From Prostheceraeus crozeri (lineage: Eukaryota > Platyhelminthes > Polycladida > Euryleptidae): a DNA stretch of 64,000 bases. The notes beneath the pieces are model-generated. The model saw nothing but the letters and a program-made list of their open reading frames with translations. It searched no databases and was not told the DNA's origin. Shown one piece after another: positions 40,121 through 51,175 of the stretch (position 1 is its first letter; each line of letters opens with the position of its first letter). Position numbers and translations under genes: made by a program. The DNA is taken from NCBI GenBank assembly GCA_907163375.1, contig CAJQUW010011289.1, positions 1 through 64,000 of the forward strand. The letters run 5' to 3'.

Positions 40121-40738
40121 CTCTTCTAAAAAAATCTTATCATTTTCTTCATTAAAAATTTTATCATCAATAAAAGTTTTACCATCACTAGAAATTTTAC
40201 CATCCTTTTTATTTTTATCATTAACTTTTTCTGTCTGTGATTGAAATGATATTTGATTTACTTCATTAGCTATTTGATCAAATTTTTCAATCTCATCTAA
40301 CGTAATAACATTATCATCACATACTCTTTGAAAGTAGTAATGTAGTTTATCATATACTTCTTTAATATGTAAATGCTTAGTTTTTAATGATTTTCGTTTC
40401 TTAGTTATTAAAGATTTATCTAACATTGTAACAAGTGAAGTTGCAAAAACACCCATACCTGTTAAAGCTGTAGCAACTACTGGAATTACTAAAACACCTG
40501 AAGATATAACAATTGTTAAAGCACCTAAACTTATTGTTAAGAATATGCCAATTCCTTGTGTTACATTCTTAACTTTAGACCATCTCTTTCTTAATTTATT
40601 ATAATGTTCTAATCTAAGTAATAATTGCGATTCCTTATCTTTCATATAACGTACTCTATCTTTGTGTTTTGTAATATCCATTTCATATGATAATGAAGGA
40701 TATATTCTTGCGGTTTCATCCACTTTTGTTTCTTCCAT
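40079..40738 (-). CDS. Two-helix membrane protein of unknown function
   Basis: A 219-residue protein with a charged N-terminal helix (about 20-60, KHKDRVRYMKDKESQLL), two adjacent hydrophobic segments (about 62-80 and 82-104), a basic loop (KKRKSLKTKH), another helix with ITLDEIEKFDQIANEV, and a Lys/Asp-rich repetitive tail formed by a tandem repeat. There is no signal peptide. It is the terminal gene next to the right inverted repeat, on the minus strand. Similar two-helix proteins occur in other Polintons as far as I recall, but no function is known to me. Membrane association during assembly or exit is only a guess. Confidence 0.6.
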   Translation of the reverse strand: MEETKVDETARIYPSLSYEMDITKHKDRVRYMKDKESQLLLRLEHYNKLRKRWSKVKNVTQGIGIFLTISLGALTIVISSGVLVIPVVATALTGMGVFATSLVTMLDKSLITKKRKSLKTKHLHIKEVYDKLHYYFQRVCDDNVITLDEIEKFDQIANEVNQISFQSQTEKVNDKNKKDGKISSDGKTFIDDKIFNEENDKIFLEELKTLLDKTLLNKT

Positions 40739-40758
40739 TTTTAAAGAAATATTTTTAA

Positions 40759-40784
40759 CGGGCGAAGCCCTGAACCTTCGGTTC
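40759..40784. repeat. Double hairpin at the inner edge of the right TIR
   Basis: GGGC-GAA-GCCC (40760-40770) is followed by GAACC-TTC-GGTTC (40772-40784). Both have 3-nt GAA or TTC loops. It lies 4 bp from the inner end of the terminal repeat. The left end has no equivalent, so it was inserted in one end only. Confidence 0.85.
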
Positions 40785-40787
40785 GCA

Positions 40788-41292
40788 AGTCACATGATAT
40801 ACTTTAAAAACCTGAAAAATGGATAAAATTCATGAATTTGAAATTCTCAACTTTTATGATTTTTTCGGTGTCCGGGTTTTCGGTGTCCTAGAACGGTCAT
40901 GATTTAAGCAATGAAAAATGTCATAATCACAAATTTGAGATACTCAACTTTTATAATTTTTGGTGTCCTGGAACGGTCATGATTTTGAGGGTGAAAATTG
41001 TAATTCTCAAATTTGAGATTTTGAAAAATTTGAAAAATTGGGTACTTTTAAAAACGACATAAATTCATGAATTTAGTCCCTTTTTCAGGTTTTTAAGACC
41101 TAAATTCATGAATTTATGTCGTTTTTAAAAGTACCATTTTTGAAAAAAATGGTACTTTTTGAATGAACCAAATTCATGAATTTAGGTCTTAAAAACCTGA
41201 AAAAGGGACTAAATTCATGAATTTATGTCGTTTTTAAAAGTACTATTTTTTTTGATTTTATGGTGTCCTGGACCGGTCTTCTTCCCATTACT
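40788..41292 (-). repeat. Right terminal inverted repeat of the Polinton
   Basis: It is about 505 bp long and is the reverse complement of 20963-21528 with few differences, apart from one missing 80-bp inner unit and a short local duplication (GACACCGAAAA). It ends ACT, immediately followed by the second GCTCAA. Confidence 0.93.
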
Positions 41293-41298
41293 GCTCAA
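41293..41298. repeat. Right target-site duplication GCTCAA
   Basis: Exact copy of 20957-20962 directly after the terminal ACT of the Polinton. Confidence 0.95.
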
Positions 41299-41354
41299 TC
41301 AAATCGCCATGTAAAAAAATGTGCACAATAGGACTTGAACTCAAGACCATAAGT

Positions 41355-42950
41355 TTTGTGAATAGGAAAGTCCTGAAGCAGAACTCTTCATCAGCAGTGA
41401 TTTCAACTGTCATGATTCCTGTTAGCTGACGCAACATTTGATTTGGCCAACATCGTTAATGTTCCTAGCTCAAATGCTGCGACAGATAAAGTTTGTGAAA
41501 ATAATTGTGTTAAGACTTTTAATGTAGAGATTGCCCCACATTTGGGCACCACTGTTTTTCCTCTTAAGTTCGTTTTTTCATCTAGTATCTGAACGGATAT
41601 GTATAATCTACGAACGTCTCACAATGATGCTAAATGTACAAGATGATCTGAAATTGATTGGGGAAGTGTTCACTGCATTCCAATGTGAGCGAATGTGCAT
41701 CAGCTTTCTACGATCTCTTTCTGAGAACAAAGTAAAATTATTGTGGTGTAACAAAATGCGTCGTTCCTCGGTCGTTCCTGCAACAGCGCTTGGTCTATCG
41801 TGGATGAAATCCGTGATGAGAATGACATGAATATCAACACCCAAATAACTTCACTTTTTCTAGTGAATATGGCACAGCTGAAGAGATCAACAAACACTTC
41901 AATGAATTTTTGGGCGAAAATAGCATGTGTATTCCTTAGACATTGACATTTGCAGCGACAGAGAGAGAGTTTTTCATTTTCTACAAAAGTTGTTTGTCGG
42001 GGAGAATGCAACGGGTGAAGCTTGACTCGACAGACAGTTCCTTCACGAACATTACTAGTGGTGTTCCCCAAGGATCCATTTTGGGTCTTCATTTATTCGC
42101 AATTCATCATTCCTGTCGCCCCGATACTACTGGTATTAAGTACGCCGACGACGTAACACTAGTCGTATCAGCTTGTAAAAGTTTCTTTCATGGTTTGTGT
42201 ACAGTAAACGATGAAATATCAAATTTTTGTATGTCGTGATTCGGTAATCAATTGAGCATCAATTGTAATAAGACGAAAATCTTAAATGTTTTTACAACTG
42301 CTGAGCCAAGTCCTCAAATACCAGTCCATGAAGTTACTTTTCATTTGAACATTCTGGGTGTTGTTTTCAATAATGACAGGTTGACGTGGTTAAATCATTT
42401 TGAATTTTTAATTGCTTAACTGTCAAAACGTCTGTATGCAGTACGATGTCTAAAAGGCCTATTATCACACGATGAATTAATAGATGTGTTTAACGCAATT
42501 ATTCGATCTTGCTTCTATATCTTTTGTAAAACAGGGTATTGGTTTAAAATATCTTCGACCATATTCTGAAACAGAGCTTTTAAAATTATTCACGGTTTCG
42601 AATCTTCTAGCTGTACCAATTGTTCTACAGCATGTTGAATTTACAAGAAGGTCGCGAAACTCTTGAGCTGTGCTTCGCTTACATTGTACAATTGTAAATA
42701 ATTCTAACCAACTGGTGATTGATTTATTGCCGGTATTTAGAAGCATCCGAATTATTTTGCCACTTTCAAAATGCTCAATGGTGCCAATGGCTTTCGATTT
42801 TGTTGCTATAATTTAATTGTATTATCTTTGCTTGTATTCTCTTTTGGCAGAAGTTGTTTTACTTGTTTTTTGAATATACGGTTATTATTGTAATTCTGCT
42901 TATTTTTTCGGCCACGACCTTTTCGGTCGGTGCTACTACCACAACTATAA
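41355..42950 (+). pseudogene. LINE-type reverse transcriptase fragment, copy 1
   Basis: The plus-strand frame around 42010-42240 gives FTNITSGVPQGSILGLHLF and IKYADDVTLVVSA, the RT motif with GVPQGS followed by the catalytic YADD box, as in non-LTR retrotransposons. The frame then stops and continues with degraded thumb sequence to about 42500. A homologous copy lies inverted at 49490-51055. Upstream the homology between the copies reaches to about 41355, close to the Polinton end. The element is 5'-truncated, full of stops and not functional. Confidence 0.75.
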
Positions 42951-44659
42951 CTCGGAGTCCTACGAGGACTCAGGGAGATCCAGTACTAATCTAGGGATGT
43001 GGGCACTACTAGGGAGCGCTGCTTTAACCAGTTGCGATTTGGTGGCCTGGGATTTTCGCAGGGTATCCATCCAATTTGGGAATACCGTCCCAATCACATT
43101 CGCTAATAACTTCTGCTGCTGTGCTCCACAGTCGCTTGCTTGACTTCAAAGCATATTGAAAGGAAATGTCTCTCATTTAACAGTTGCAGATTTTGGGTAA
43201 GCAAACTGGTCGTACAAGTAAAACATTCTTTATTAATGTTTTTTATTTTGCATTTATTTTGCGCTAGCGCATGCGACCAGGTACGCTGACGATTCAAGCC
43301 CTATATCTTGATATTTGACATATTTTCTTTCTCCTCATTGATTGTGGATGTAACAGTGTCTATTTGCCCATTGATTGTAGGTAGAGTGTCGATTCAAAAA
43401 TTCACTGTATTCACTGTACATGTATCTGTATACAGTGAATATTTTTACATGAAAAGTATCAGTGTTTTGCGGAGATCATGTTCCTGCGTTCTAAAATATT
43501 ATTTGAGCAGTTTTTGCAACTAACATATACTATTGACTTTTGCAACTATTGATCACGATTTTTAGGTAGTATGAAACATGTCGGATATCAAAAGGAAAGA
43601 ATATCTGCTAGCAAGAATCTTAATTAAGCGGAAATTAAGCTGATTATCCTTGTGAATTTCATGAACTGCATTATAATACAAGTCTTCATGAAAAGATCGA
43701 GACCTTGTGCTTTTTTGGCGGAAATTCCAAGTTTTTAATTCAATTTTCATCGGCATGAGTTGATGATTCACTAAATCTATGTTTCATTTCTTGAACCTTC
43801 TGCATTACTGTCATGATCATTCAATTCCGCGGTAATTTCTTCAAAACAGCAAAACATTGCACATCTCCCATTTGGTATCAATGCCCAATGGTATCCCCCT
43901 CGAGTTCATTTAATAAAATCGAAAGTGTTTACACATTAGGGATTTAATAAATGCTGAGTTGCTACTCTCTTGCCTTTCTTGTTAGGAACCACCACATCAG
44001 GTCTTCCTGCTCATATCCTGCGATCCGTTTGAATTTGAAGTCTTCTTAACTGTTTCATTTTCGTTAACTGCTTAGGCATCAAGCAACTTCTTTGTCTTCT
44101 CAAATACTCTCAACCTGCAGGTTTGCTACATCCTCTAAACAACTCTGCCACTGCCGAGACTGCAATGCAACCAAACTTTGGATGCAGCATTAGCTTGGTA
44201 CAAAGAAAGTCTTTCATGAATTTCAATGGACAACTGGCATACAGAGCGGAGCTCCATGGCTCCAAAGATTGTGGAAAAATACGCTCCGCGAGAAAGCACA
44301 AAACAATTTTAATAGGTCTCACCGCTTTATATATTCTTGTTAGCTGTACATCAGTGCGGTTCACATCTGCGATCATAAGCCTTGACTAGAATGCAGAAAG
44401 CTAGCTACACCAGGCGTTCAAAAGAGTGACTTTCCAAATATGTCGAAAATCGCAACTTTGAAGTTAGGCAAACTTTTTTTTTACATGCCAGTTTTGACTC
44501 CAAATTGATGCTGAAATTCAGAGACATGTTCACTTTCTTGCAGAAGATATTTGATAAGGCAGTCGATTGTTTATCTTTCTGTATGATGTCGATAATACAA
44601 AAATAGCATTATTGAAAAGTGACTTTTGTAGTGCTTGAAAACGTTACTTTGGTGATATG
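42951..44659. other. Non-genic DNA, nothing recognised
   Basis: It contains a hairpin-like CTCGGAGTCCTACGAGGACTC near 42952 and overlapping sense/antisense frames at 44110-44389 of unclear nature. There is no supported gene. Confidence 0.35.
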
Positions 44660-46520
44660 TTCTCTCAGAATATGTATGTTCTTTGACCTATATAAAAAAT
44701 TCAGTTCTGAAACTTACAGAAACATCAATCGACTGGTTTTTGAAATTTGCTCACTTTCCTTAACTTTCATACTTCTTGCAAGTAGTATAACTTGAAAAAT
44801 AGGATACAAAAATGCGCCAAGGGTAAACACGACGGGAATCTATTTACTATCATCTCATTGACTCTAGTCAAAATATGAGCGCAATTAGTCGAATGTTTTT
44901 CTCACTATATAGATTTTTGCAAAACCTTATATGTATGTAATGAATATAATTTCTATATATTGGGAACTTAAAGAAATGCGCCATGCACAGTTATCATTTA
45001 AGCAGGTCTAGCAGATTGTTTCTATTATAAATTTTGTCAAAGTAGACTATTTTGTCGGCTAGATTCTATTTTATCGATAATTTTGCATATGTATGTAGTG
45101 AATAATTTTAATTTTCTAAATTTAATTTTTTTGATAATTTTGATTTCTTAATAATATATTTTTTTTAATTTAATGAAATTTTGCGAAGATAATATGCAGA
45201 ATAGAGACAAAAAATTTCATGTTACTCGTTATCAGGTTTCTATAACCGACTATCAGACTGATATTTCAAATGCCAAACACTTCTAACCGCTTCTTAGCGG
45301 CTTCAGACATTTGGCTCTCCATCGCATTGAACAAATGTTGAGCTATTTCCAGAAGAACATGAAGGGAGGTAAAAGCAACAGAATATAAGAACCTTGTTGT
45401 ACAACAGACGTTTAGAATTGCAGTTCCAGAAGTGACTGCATTTGAAATATCAGTCTGATAGTCAGCTATAGAAGCCTGATAATGAGTATCATGAATTTTT
45501 TTATCTCTGTTCTGCATATAATCTTCGCAAAATATATCCGTGTCTGTGGACCAAGTGCAATAAAGACAAAGGTGTTTTACATTTCAAGTCAAAATTTCAA
45601 GCGGTAATTGTAAATTTTAATATCTCCCATCCCGAAAGAAAAACAATGAATGTGTATTTATGATTTCTATCGTAGCTTTTAACAAACTAATCTGAAACCA
45701 TTTGTAAAAGCTCATCTTCTCTATCATTTGATAGAATATTTGCTGTTGTGGACACGCTCTCGGATTTCCGGAAACCAGGAGTGGTATGGCTCAGCGAGCA
45801 TGCAATCGAATCGAGCTACCACTTCTATATAGAATCATGGAGACGGTGCATCAAGTCTCTAAAGGAAACTTTAAGGCGATGGGTCCTAGACTTGAATCAC
45901 ACACGATTTTGGACTGTCTTTAGTGATCGAATGCTTACTCTCACTAGATAATCATTCCTCTCATAGATAATATTCTTCTCTACTGTTTTGTATGGCATCG
46001 TTGCATATTGTGTAGTATCGTTATACATTTTTACTCAATAAAATGTCGATAGATCTGCTTCATTTTTTAGTAAATTATTAAGAAAACATTCAAGTATCAA
46101 ACAGTCATTAAGTCAGCTGAGGCGCATTTTTGGTACGGTAGATATAGGTGCAAATTCAGGAAATTTAAAGATTAAAAAAAATGTTAGACTAGTCTACTTT
46201 GACAGAATTTGTAATAGAAGCAATCTGCTAGACCTGCTTAAATGATAACTGTGCATGGCGCATTTCTTTAAGTTCCCAATATAAAGAGATTATATTCACT
46301 ACATACATATGCGGTTTTGCAAAAATCTATATAGTGAGAAAAACATTCGACTAATTGCGCTCATATTTTGACTAGATGTCAATGAGATCCTATTTTTCAA
46401 GTTATACTACTTGCAAGAAGTATGAAAGTTAAGGAAAGTGAGCAAATTTCAAAAACCTGTCGATTGATGTTTCTGTAAGTTTCAGAACTGAATTTAGATA
46501 ATTCAAAGAACATACTCTGA
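44660..46520. mobile_element. Foldback element with ~350-400 bp arms
   Basis: The block 44660-45060 recurs as its reverse complement at about 46190-46520 (for example GCCATGCACAGTTATCATTT on the left against AAATGATAACTGTGCATGGC on the right). A second inverted pair, about 45178-45275 and 45440-45534 (AGACTGATATTTCAAATGC and its complement), lies in the middle. No transposase is encoded. It is a nested, non-autonomous long-TIR element. Confidence 0.75.
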
Positions 46521-46639
46521 AGTTTTCAGACATGGCGCAAAAAATTGACTTTTTGTTTATTTTCCGACATGTGAAAAATGAATTACGACTTGGAATGCAA
46601 ATTTTGCAATCTAAAATATGTTGATTCAAAGCATTTTGA

Positions 46640-46892
46640 TTATATTTATTTATAGGTAGTGAGATAATAACATTTGAGAGTCAGATTTACAATTCTCAAT
46701 TCGATTTTAATATACGTAAGTCTAAGGCATTACATAAATAATCAATAAGTATTCAACCATCAACAAGTATGTATTATGTAATTTTTTAACATAAAATTCA
46801 CAATAAATCTAATCTAGTGTAATGCCACACTATCAAAAAGAAATAGCTGCGATTGTTATTAGTGAAAAAGTTATTTGACAGTAGTACATAAT
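46640..46892 (+). repeat. Long-TIR element arm, copy 3, 5' piece
   Basis: This piece matches 55620-56015 (TACGTAAGTCTAAGGCATT, CAATAAGTATTCAACC, AATCTAATCTAGTG, AAAAAGTTATTTGA). The match is cut at about 46892 and resumes at about 49176, so the interval is a later insertion. Confidence 0.7.
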
Positions 46893-49171
46893 CCGCAGGT
46901 GGGCATGGGGTCCAATGGACCCCAGAGTAAGCAAGCATACATTATTGAATATCTCGGAAACTACTGAAGCTAGATTCATGAAACTTCATTAATTCCTCAA
47001 GACCTCAGGGGTACCCAATATACTATTGGACGGATGAATTTGGTTTCGTCGCATAGCTGTGACAGACACTTAGTACATCCGAGATCATTGGGTCCATTGG
47101 ACCCCAAGTACAATATTAACTCGCTTATTTCATGAAACGTGTTTTACAGGTGAGAAAACACTGCAATTTGCTTTTTTACTAAATCTATCAGTTTATCATT
47201 GTAGCACTTTCTCAAATAACACCGCAACAATCATATGTAGGCCTAGGCATGTATCGTTACTGAAATGCGTAGGTAATGGTAGTAGTACAATGGGTAGGAA
47301 TATCTCATTGAAGTTTTTCGAATTTGCATGGAAGACACTCGATGTAGGATGAAGAAATTTCCTTTATTGTTGAACCGGTCAGTTTCTGGATTTGCAATGC
47401 CTTCGCTATTTCCTGATTGGTCAACCGCGATCAGAATAGTGTCGTTTAATCTGCAGACAATGACATTGATGATATTGACAGTTTGGATTCTTCTAATTCG
47501 AGTGATGAAGAATATATGGACAGCCATGTCGATGTCAACTTGCCGATAAGTAGTGACGATTCAAGGAGCTTCATATCCCGTGATGGTAAAGTTTGAAAAA
47601 GAGAAGTTCCTACTGAAGGGCGTTTACAGATCTGAAGACATAATGAGGGTGGGTGAAGGGATAACTCAGAAAGAAGAAGGAAAATTGGGAATGAGCAACC
47701 TATTGTTGACTTCTTTGAGGCTACATTCGATCAGAAGTTATGGGAACTATCAGAAAAGAAACAAATCTAGAAGGACGACGTGTTTTGGGTGACGACTGGA
47801 AAGAAATTGATGGCATTGAAATGCGTGAATTTGTTGGTATGTAAAGGTGTCTACAAATCCTGTGGAGAAAGTATATCGGAGCTAAGGTCAACAGCAGTAA
47901 GACCCATCTTTTCTTTTTTTACAGGATTGAATCTTCCTAGACGATTGAAGGAGAAAAAATGACATTACTTGAAACATTAGATCATATAGGAAGGGAATTC
48001 CGAAGCAGTTGACACCCTATGCGTCGAGAGAACAATTTTTATCCATGTTTGTGATTAACGAAAAAGATGATACCACACTCTTCTCTCAAATAAGGCGAAA
48101 AGAAAGAAAATAATATGTACTGTTACTCAGCACACTTCACCGCGATGCAAATGATTATAACATGACCAAAGGCGGCGTGGATGCAACAGATGAAGGAGTA
48201 TAAGTACACTACATATTCGGTAAAACTTATTTCAAGGAGATGGCATGTTACTTTGTTTTGCAATAAAATAGATCTATCTGCATTCAATGCATTCACTTCA
48301 CTGTAATGTAAAACCTCAGTATGGAAAGCTTGAAAAGCTTGGATTTTCTTTGAATGCCTCTCGTCGTGAAAGACGCGTTGGAAATACACCTTTCGACATG
48401 AGTCCAGCTGTCAGGCGTTCTATAAGTCAACTTGGAAATATCGAATCAATTGCTTCCTGAGCTGATGAAGGTACTCTGACATTATAGTAGTGTATTCTAC
48501 TAACTCGATGTTATGATTATGTACCAATCAGTATATTTCAATTTCCATATAAAATCACGTTATTATTCTTATCAGTGAACACTGTAGGCCTACGTGCATA
48601 TCGAGGTATGTTGTACAAGTACTCATTGTACTGTTACGTACTTATACGTGTATTTCTATTGATGACTAAAGCTACAAAGTAAAAATAAGCATTACGCGAT
48701 GATTGAGTGATTTACATGTAAACTGATGAAACATGCAAACCTATCAAATCATCAATGTGAATGATTTAATTTATGTCCATGCGATGATATTATCTGGATG
48801 ATAAAAGCGTACTTAATGTTTTCGGATACTGCCGTGTTTATGAGAGGAGCAAAGACAGAAAAACAAAAGATGTGCGGGAATTTTGTTTGTTGCCAGCATT
48901 CGCATGTTGTATTTTTTCAATGTATTGGTAATGATGACTTTGGACTTTTGCGATAATTATGCGCGACAATATTTGATATAGGCCTCTATCTTTACACTCC
49001 TTTGAATGGAATGATGATCATTATACATTGTTATTCAGATACAGAGCGTTCTTGATGCAGTTGTAAAAGCAATGCAATCAGAATTTTATTCAGAACGACT
49101 TCTTTCACAATGAATATTGTGTTGGGACCCAATGACCTTATTAGGGTTAATTTTTTTCATTCATCCGCGGG
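46893..49171 (+). mobile_element. Decayed piggyBac-like transposon nested in an older repeat
   Basis: The insert is 2.28 kb. Left end TAAT-CCGCAGGTGGGCATG and right end CATTCATCCGCGGG-TCAA look like degraded TTAA-CCC...GGG-TTAA termini. Subterminal GGGTCCAATGGACCC palindromes occur near 46910 and 47092, and a half-site GGGACCCAATG near 49125. It contains transposase remains at 47455-48470. It splits copy 3 of the long-TIR repeat, which dates it after that repeat. Confidence 0.6.
47455..48470 (+). pseudogene. piggyBac-like transposase remains
   Basis: Shifting plus-strand frames give an acidic N-terminus (DIDSLDSSNSSDEEYMDS and SFISRDGKV), then LLVCKGVYKSCGESISELR with RPIFSFFTGL, and near 48165 MTKGGVDATDE, which is the third catalytic Asp region of piggyBac transposases. 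Afterwards IDLSAFNAF-like sequence continues. Many stops and frameshifts are present, and the segment that should hold the first two catalytic Asp residues is mostly missing. It is of a different subfamily from the copy at 61342. Confidence 0.6.
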
Positions 49172-49175
49172 TCAA

Positions 49176-49488
49176 TACATATAATTTTTTTGCAAGGTGA
49201 CTTAAAGCTGTACATACGAAAGACATATAAATGAGGACGAATTTGCATCGGGTCTCGTATAAAAAAAATACCAACAACTCGTATTTCATCGTAAAACAGC
49301 CAATCACAGATAGAATAGTTCGTATCGCTACATCCCAATCACATACGAAAGTAAGTGAGATTTCATATGAAAAACATACCAGATCTCTGCAAACACACAG
49401 GAATCTCGTATGACATGTTAGCTTCAAATTGTATGTGAATGGTATGTTTGAACGTAATTTCCGTATCCTGTGATTTACAGAGTAGTTG
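49176..49488 (+). repeat. Long-TIR element arm, copy 3, 3' piece
   Basis: GACTTAAAGCTG-ACATACGAA, GGTCTCGTATA and CAATCACA-ATAGAATAGTTCG match 56040-56330. It ends in a degraded TGTGATTTACAG terminus near 49486. Together with 46640-46892 it makes one interrupted arm. Confidence 0.75.
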
Positions 49489-49489
49489 T

Positions 49490-51055
49490 GATAGTAATAC
49501 CGATCGAAACGGTCGTGGCTGAAAAACAGACAAGTACAATAATAAGCGCTTATTCAATTAACAAGAAATACAAAATCCTCCAAAAAAGAAACATGGAGAA
49601 TAATCTGATCTGACAACAAAAGATAATACATAATAAAAATTAGAGCAACAAAATATGTAACTATTGGCGTGGATGTTGATAATGACAAAGTAATTCGGCT
49701 GCTTCTAAATACGGGCAATAAATCAAATAGCACATGGTTAGAATTACTTAAAATTTTGAAATGCAAGTGCAGCTCAAAGGTTTCATAACTTTATTGTAGA
49801 TTCAACATACAATTGGTACACAGATCTTTTAGAGAACCGAGTCAAAGATTTTCTCAAACCAATGTCCAGTTTTAGAAAAGATTTAGACGCAAAATCAAAT
49901 AATTGCGTTTAACACATCTATTAATTGATAGTGTCATAATAAGCCTTTTAGACATCGTACTGCAGACGTTTTGACAGTTTACCAATTAAGAAGTCAAAAT
50001 GATTTGACCACGTCAACCTGTCATTGAAAACAACACTCAGAATGTTCAAATGACAAGTACCTTCAAGGTTGAGGATTTGGCTGAGCAGTTGTGAAAACAT
50101 TTAAGACCTTCTCATTACAACTGATGCTCACTTAATAACCAAAAAAAATCTACAAAAATTTGATATTTCATCGTTCACTGTACACAAGTCATCAAAGAAA
50201 CGATTACAAGCTGATACGACTAGTGTTTCATCGTCGGCGTACTTAATACCAGTGGTATCGGGGCGACAGGAATGATAAATTACGAATAAATGAAGACCCA
50301 AAATGGATCCTTGGGGAACACCACCAGTAATGTTCGTGAAGAAACTGTCTGTCGAGTCATGCTTCACCCGTTGCTTTCTAGCCGACAAACAGCTTCTATA
50401 GAAAACAGATTCTGTCGTTGCAAATGTCAACGCCTGAGCGCGAAATTTCAAGAGGATCACAAATGCCATTATTCACACTCACAGGTAAAAAATATACATT
50501 GAATTTTTTCTTGATCTCCTCCGCTGAGTCATATTCACTAACAAATTGAAGTTATTTGGGTGTTGGCATTCATATTACGCTAAACAGGGAGTTTATCCAC
50601 GACAGACCAAACGTCTTTTTAGGAACGACGCATTTTGTTGCACCACAATAATTTTACTTTGTCTGTATACATGTGATATCGCAATAAGGATGGTAAAAAT
50701 CTGATGCGCACTCGTTTACACTAGAATGTGAGACCAATCAATGTCAGATTATCTTGTACATGTAACATGAGTATGAAACTTTCGAAGATGACAAGCCTTC
50801 AAAATAACTAGATGATATAACAATATTTTAAGAAAGCAGTGGTGCACAAAGGGGGAGCAGCCTCTACATTAAAAGTGTCAACACAACAATTTTCACAGAA
50901 AATGTTATCTGTCGTAGCATTCAAGAGCATAGAAACATAAACGATGTTGGTCAAATCACAATTATGCGTCAGATAAGAGGAATCATGATCGTTATCAAAT
51001 CACTGCTAATGAAAACTTTTGTTTCAGGACTTGTTCTATTCACAGACCTGGCATT
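49490..51055 (-). pseudogene. LINE-type reverse transcriptase fragment, copy 2
   Basis: The minus-strand counterpart of 41355-42950. The frame at 50128-50469 gives FTNITGGVPQGSILGLHLF and IKYADDETLVVSA. The two copies are similar over about 1.5 kb, including non-coding 3' sequence (TCGAAACGGTCGTGG against CTTTTCGGTCGGTGC). Stops and small deletions show it is dead. Confidence 0.75.
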
Positions 51056-51116
51056 TTGATATAGCTGCATGCATTGTCATAAGAATAAAGTTTTGAAAAA
51101 ATATTTCAGGATGTGA

Positions 51117-51175
51117 GGGCCTTCTAAAACGCTGGTCGGTTATGATTTTTTATTGGTTACGAATAGTGACGAATA
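51117..51175. mobile_element. Degraded fragment of the TA-MITE family
   Basis: CTTCTAAAACGCT followed by GATTTTTTATTGGTTACGAATAGTG matches the central part of the MITEs at 10398 and 18755. GACGAATAGTGAC is locally duplicated. The ends are lost. Confidence 0.65.

Larger units (their letters stand above)
20963..41292. mobile_element. Complete Maverick/Polinton (adintovirus-like) element
   Basis: This 20,330-bp element has AGT...ACT ends, long terminal inverted repeats and a perfect 6-bp target duplication. It encodes the diagnostic Polinton set: protein-primed polymerase B, retroviral-type integrase, adenovirus-type protease, A32/FtsK-type packaging ATPase, double jelly-roll capsid and penton-like minor capsid. 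Base composition is far more AT-rich than the flanks, apart from scattered GC-rich hairpins. Most genes are open. Known breaks are one in-frame stop in the polymerase and decay of the 2.1 kb inside the left repeat. The intact duplication and mostly matching repeats argue for fairly recent insertion. Confidence 0.97.

Noticed and set aside
20963-41292. Interpretation as an exogenous virus contig or bacterial phage
   Set aside because: The exact target duplication, terminal repeats and continuous host-like flanks show chromosomal integration. The gene set is that of Polintons.
41325-41350. tRNA-like B box (GAGTTCAAGTCC on the minus strand) suggesting a tRNA or SINE
   Set aside because: There is no acceptor stem, anticodon arm or convincing A box. 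A single T-arm-like word is not enough for a tRNA gene, and at most it is a SINE scrap.
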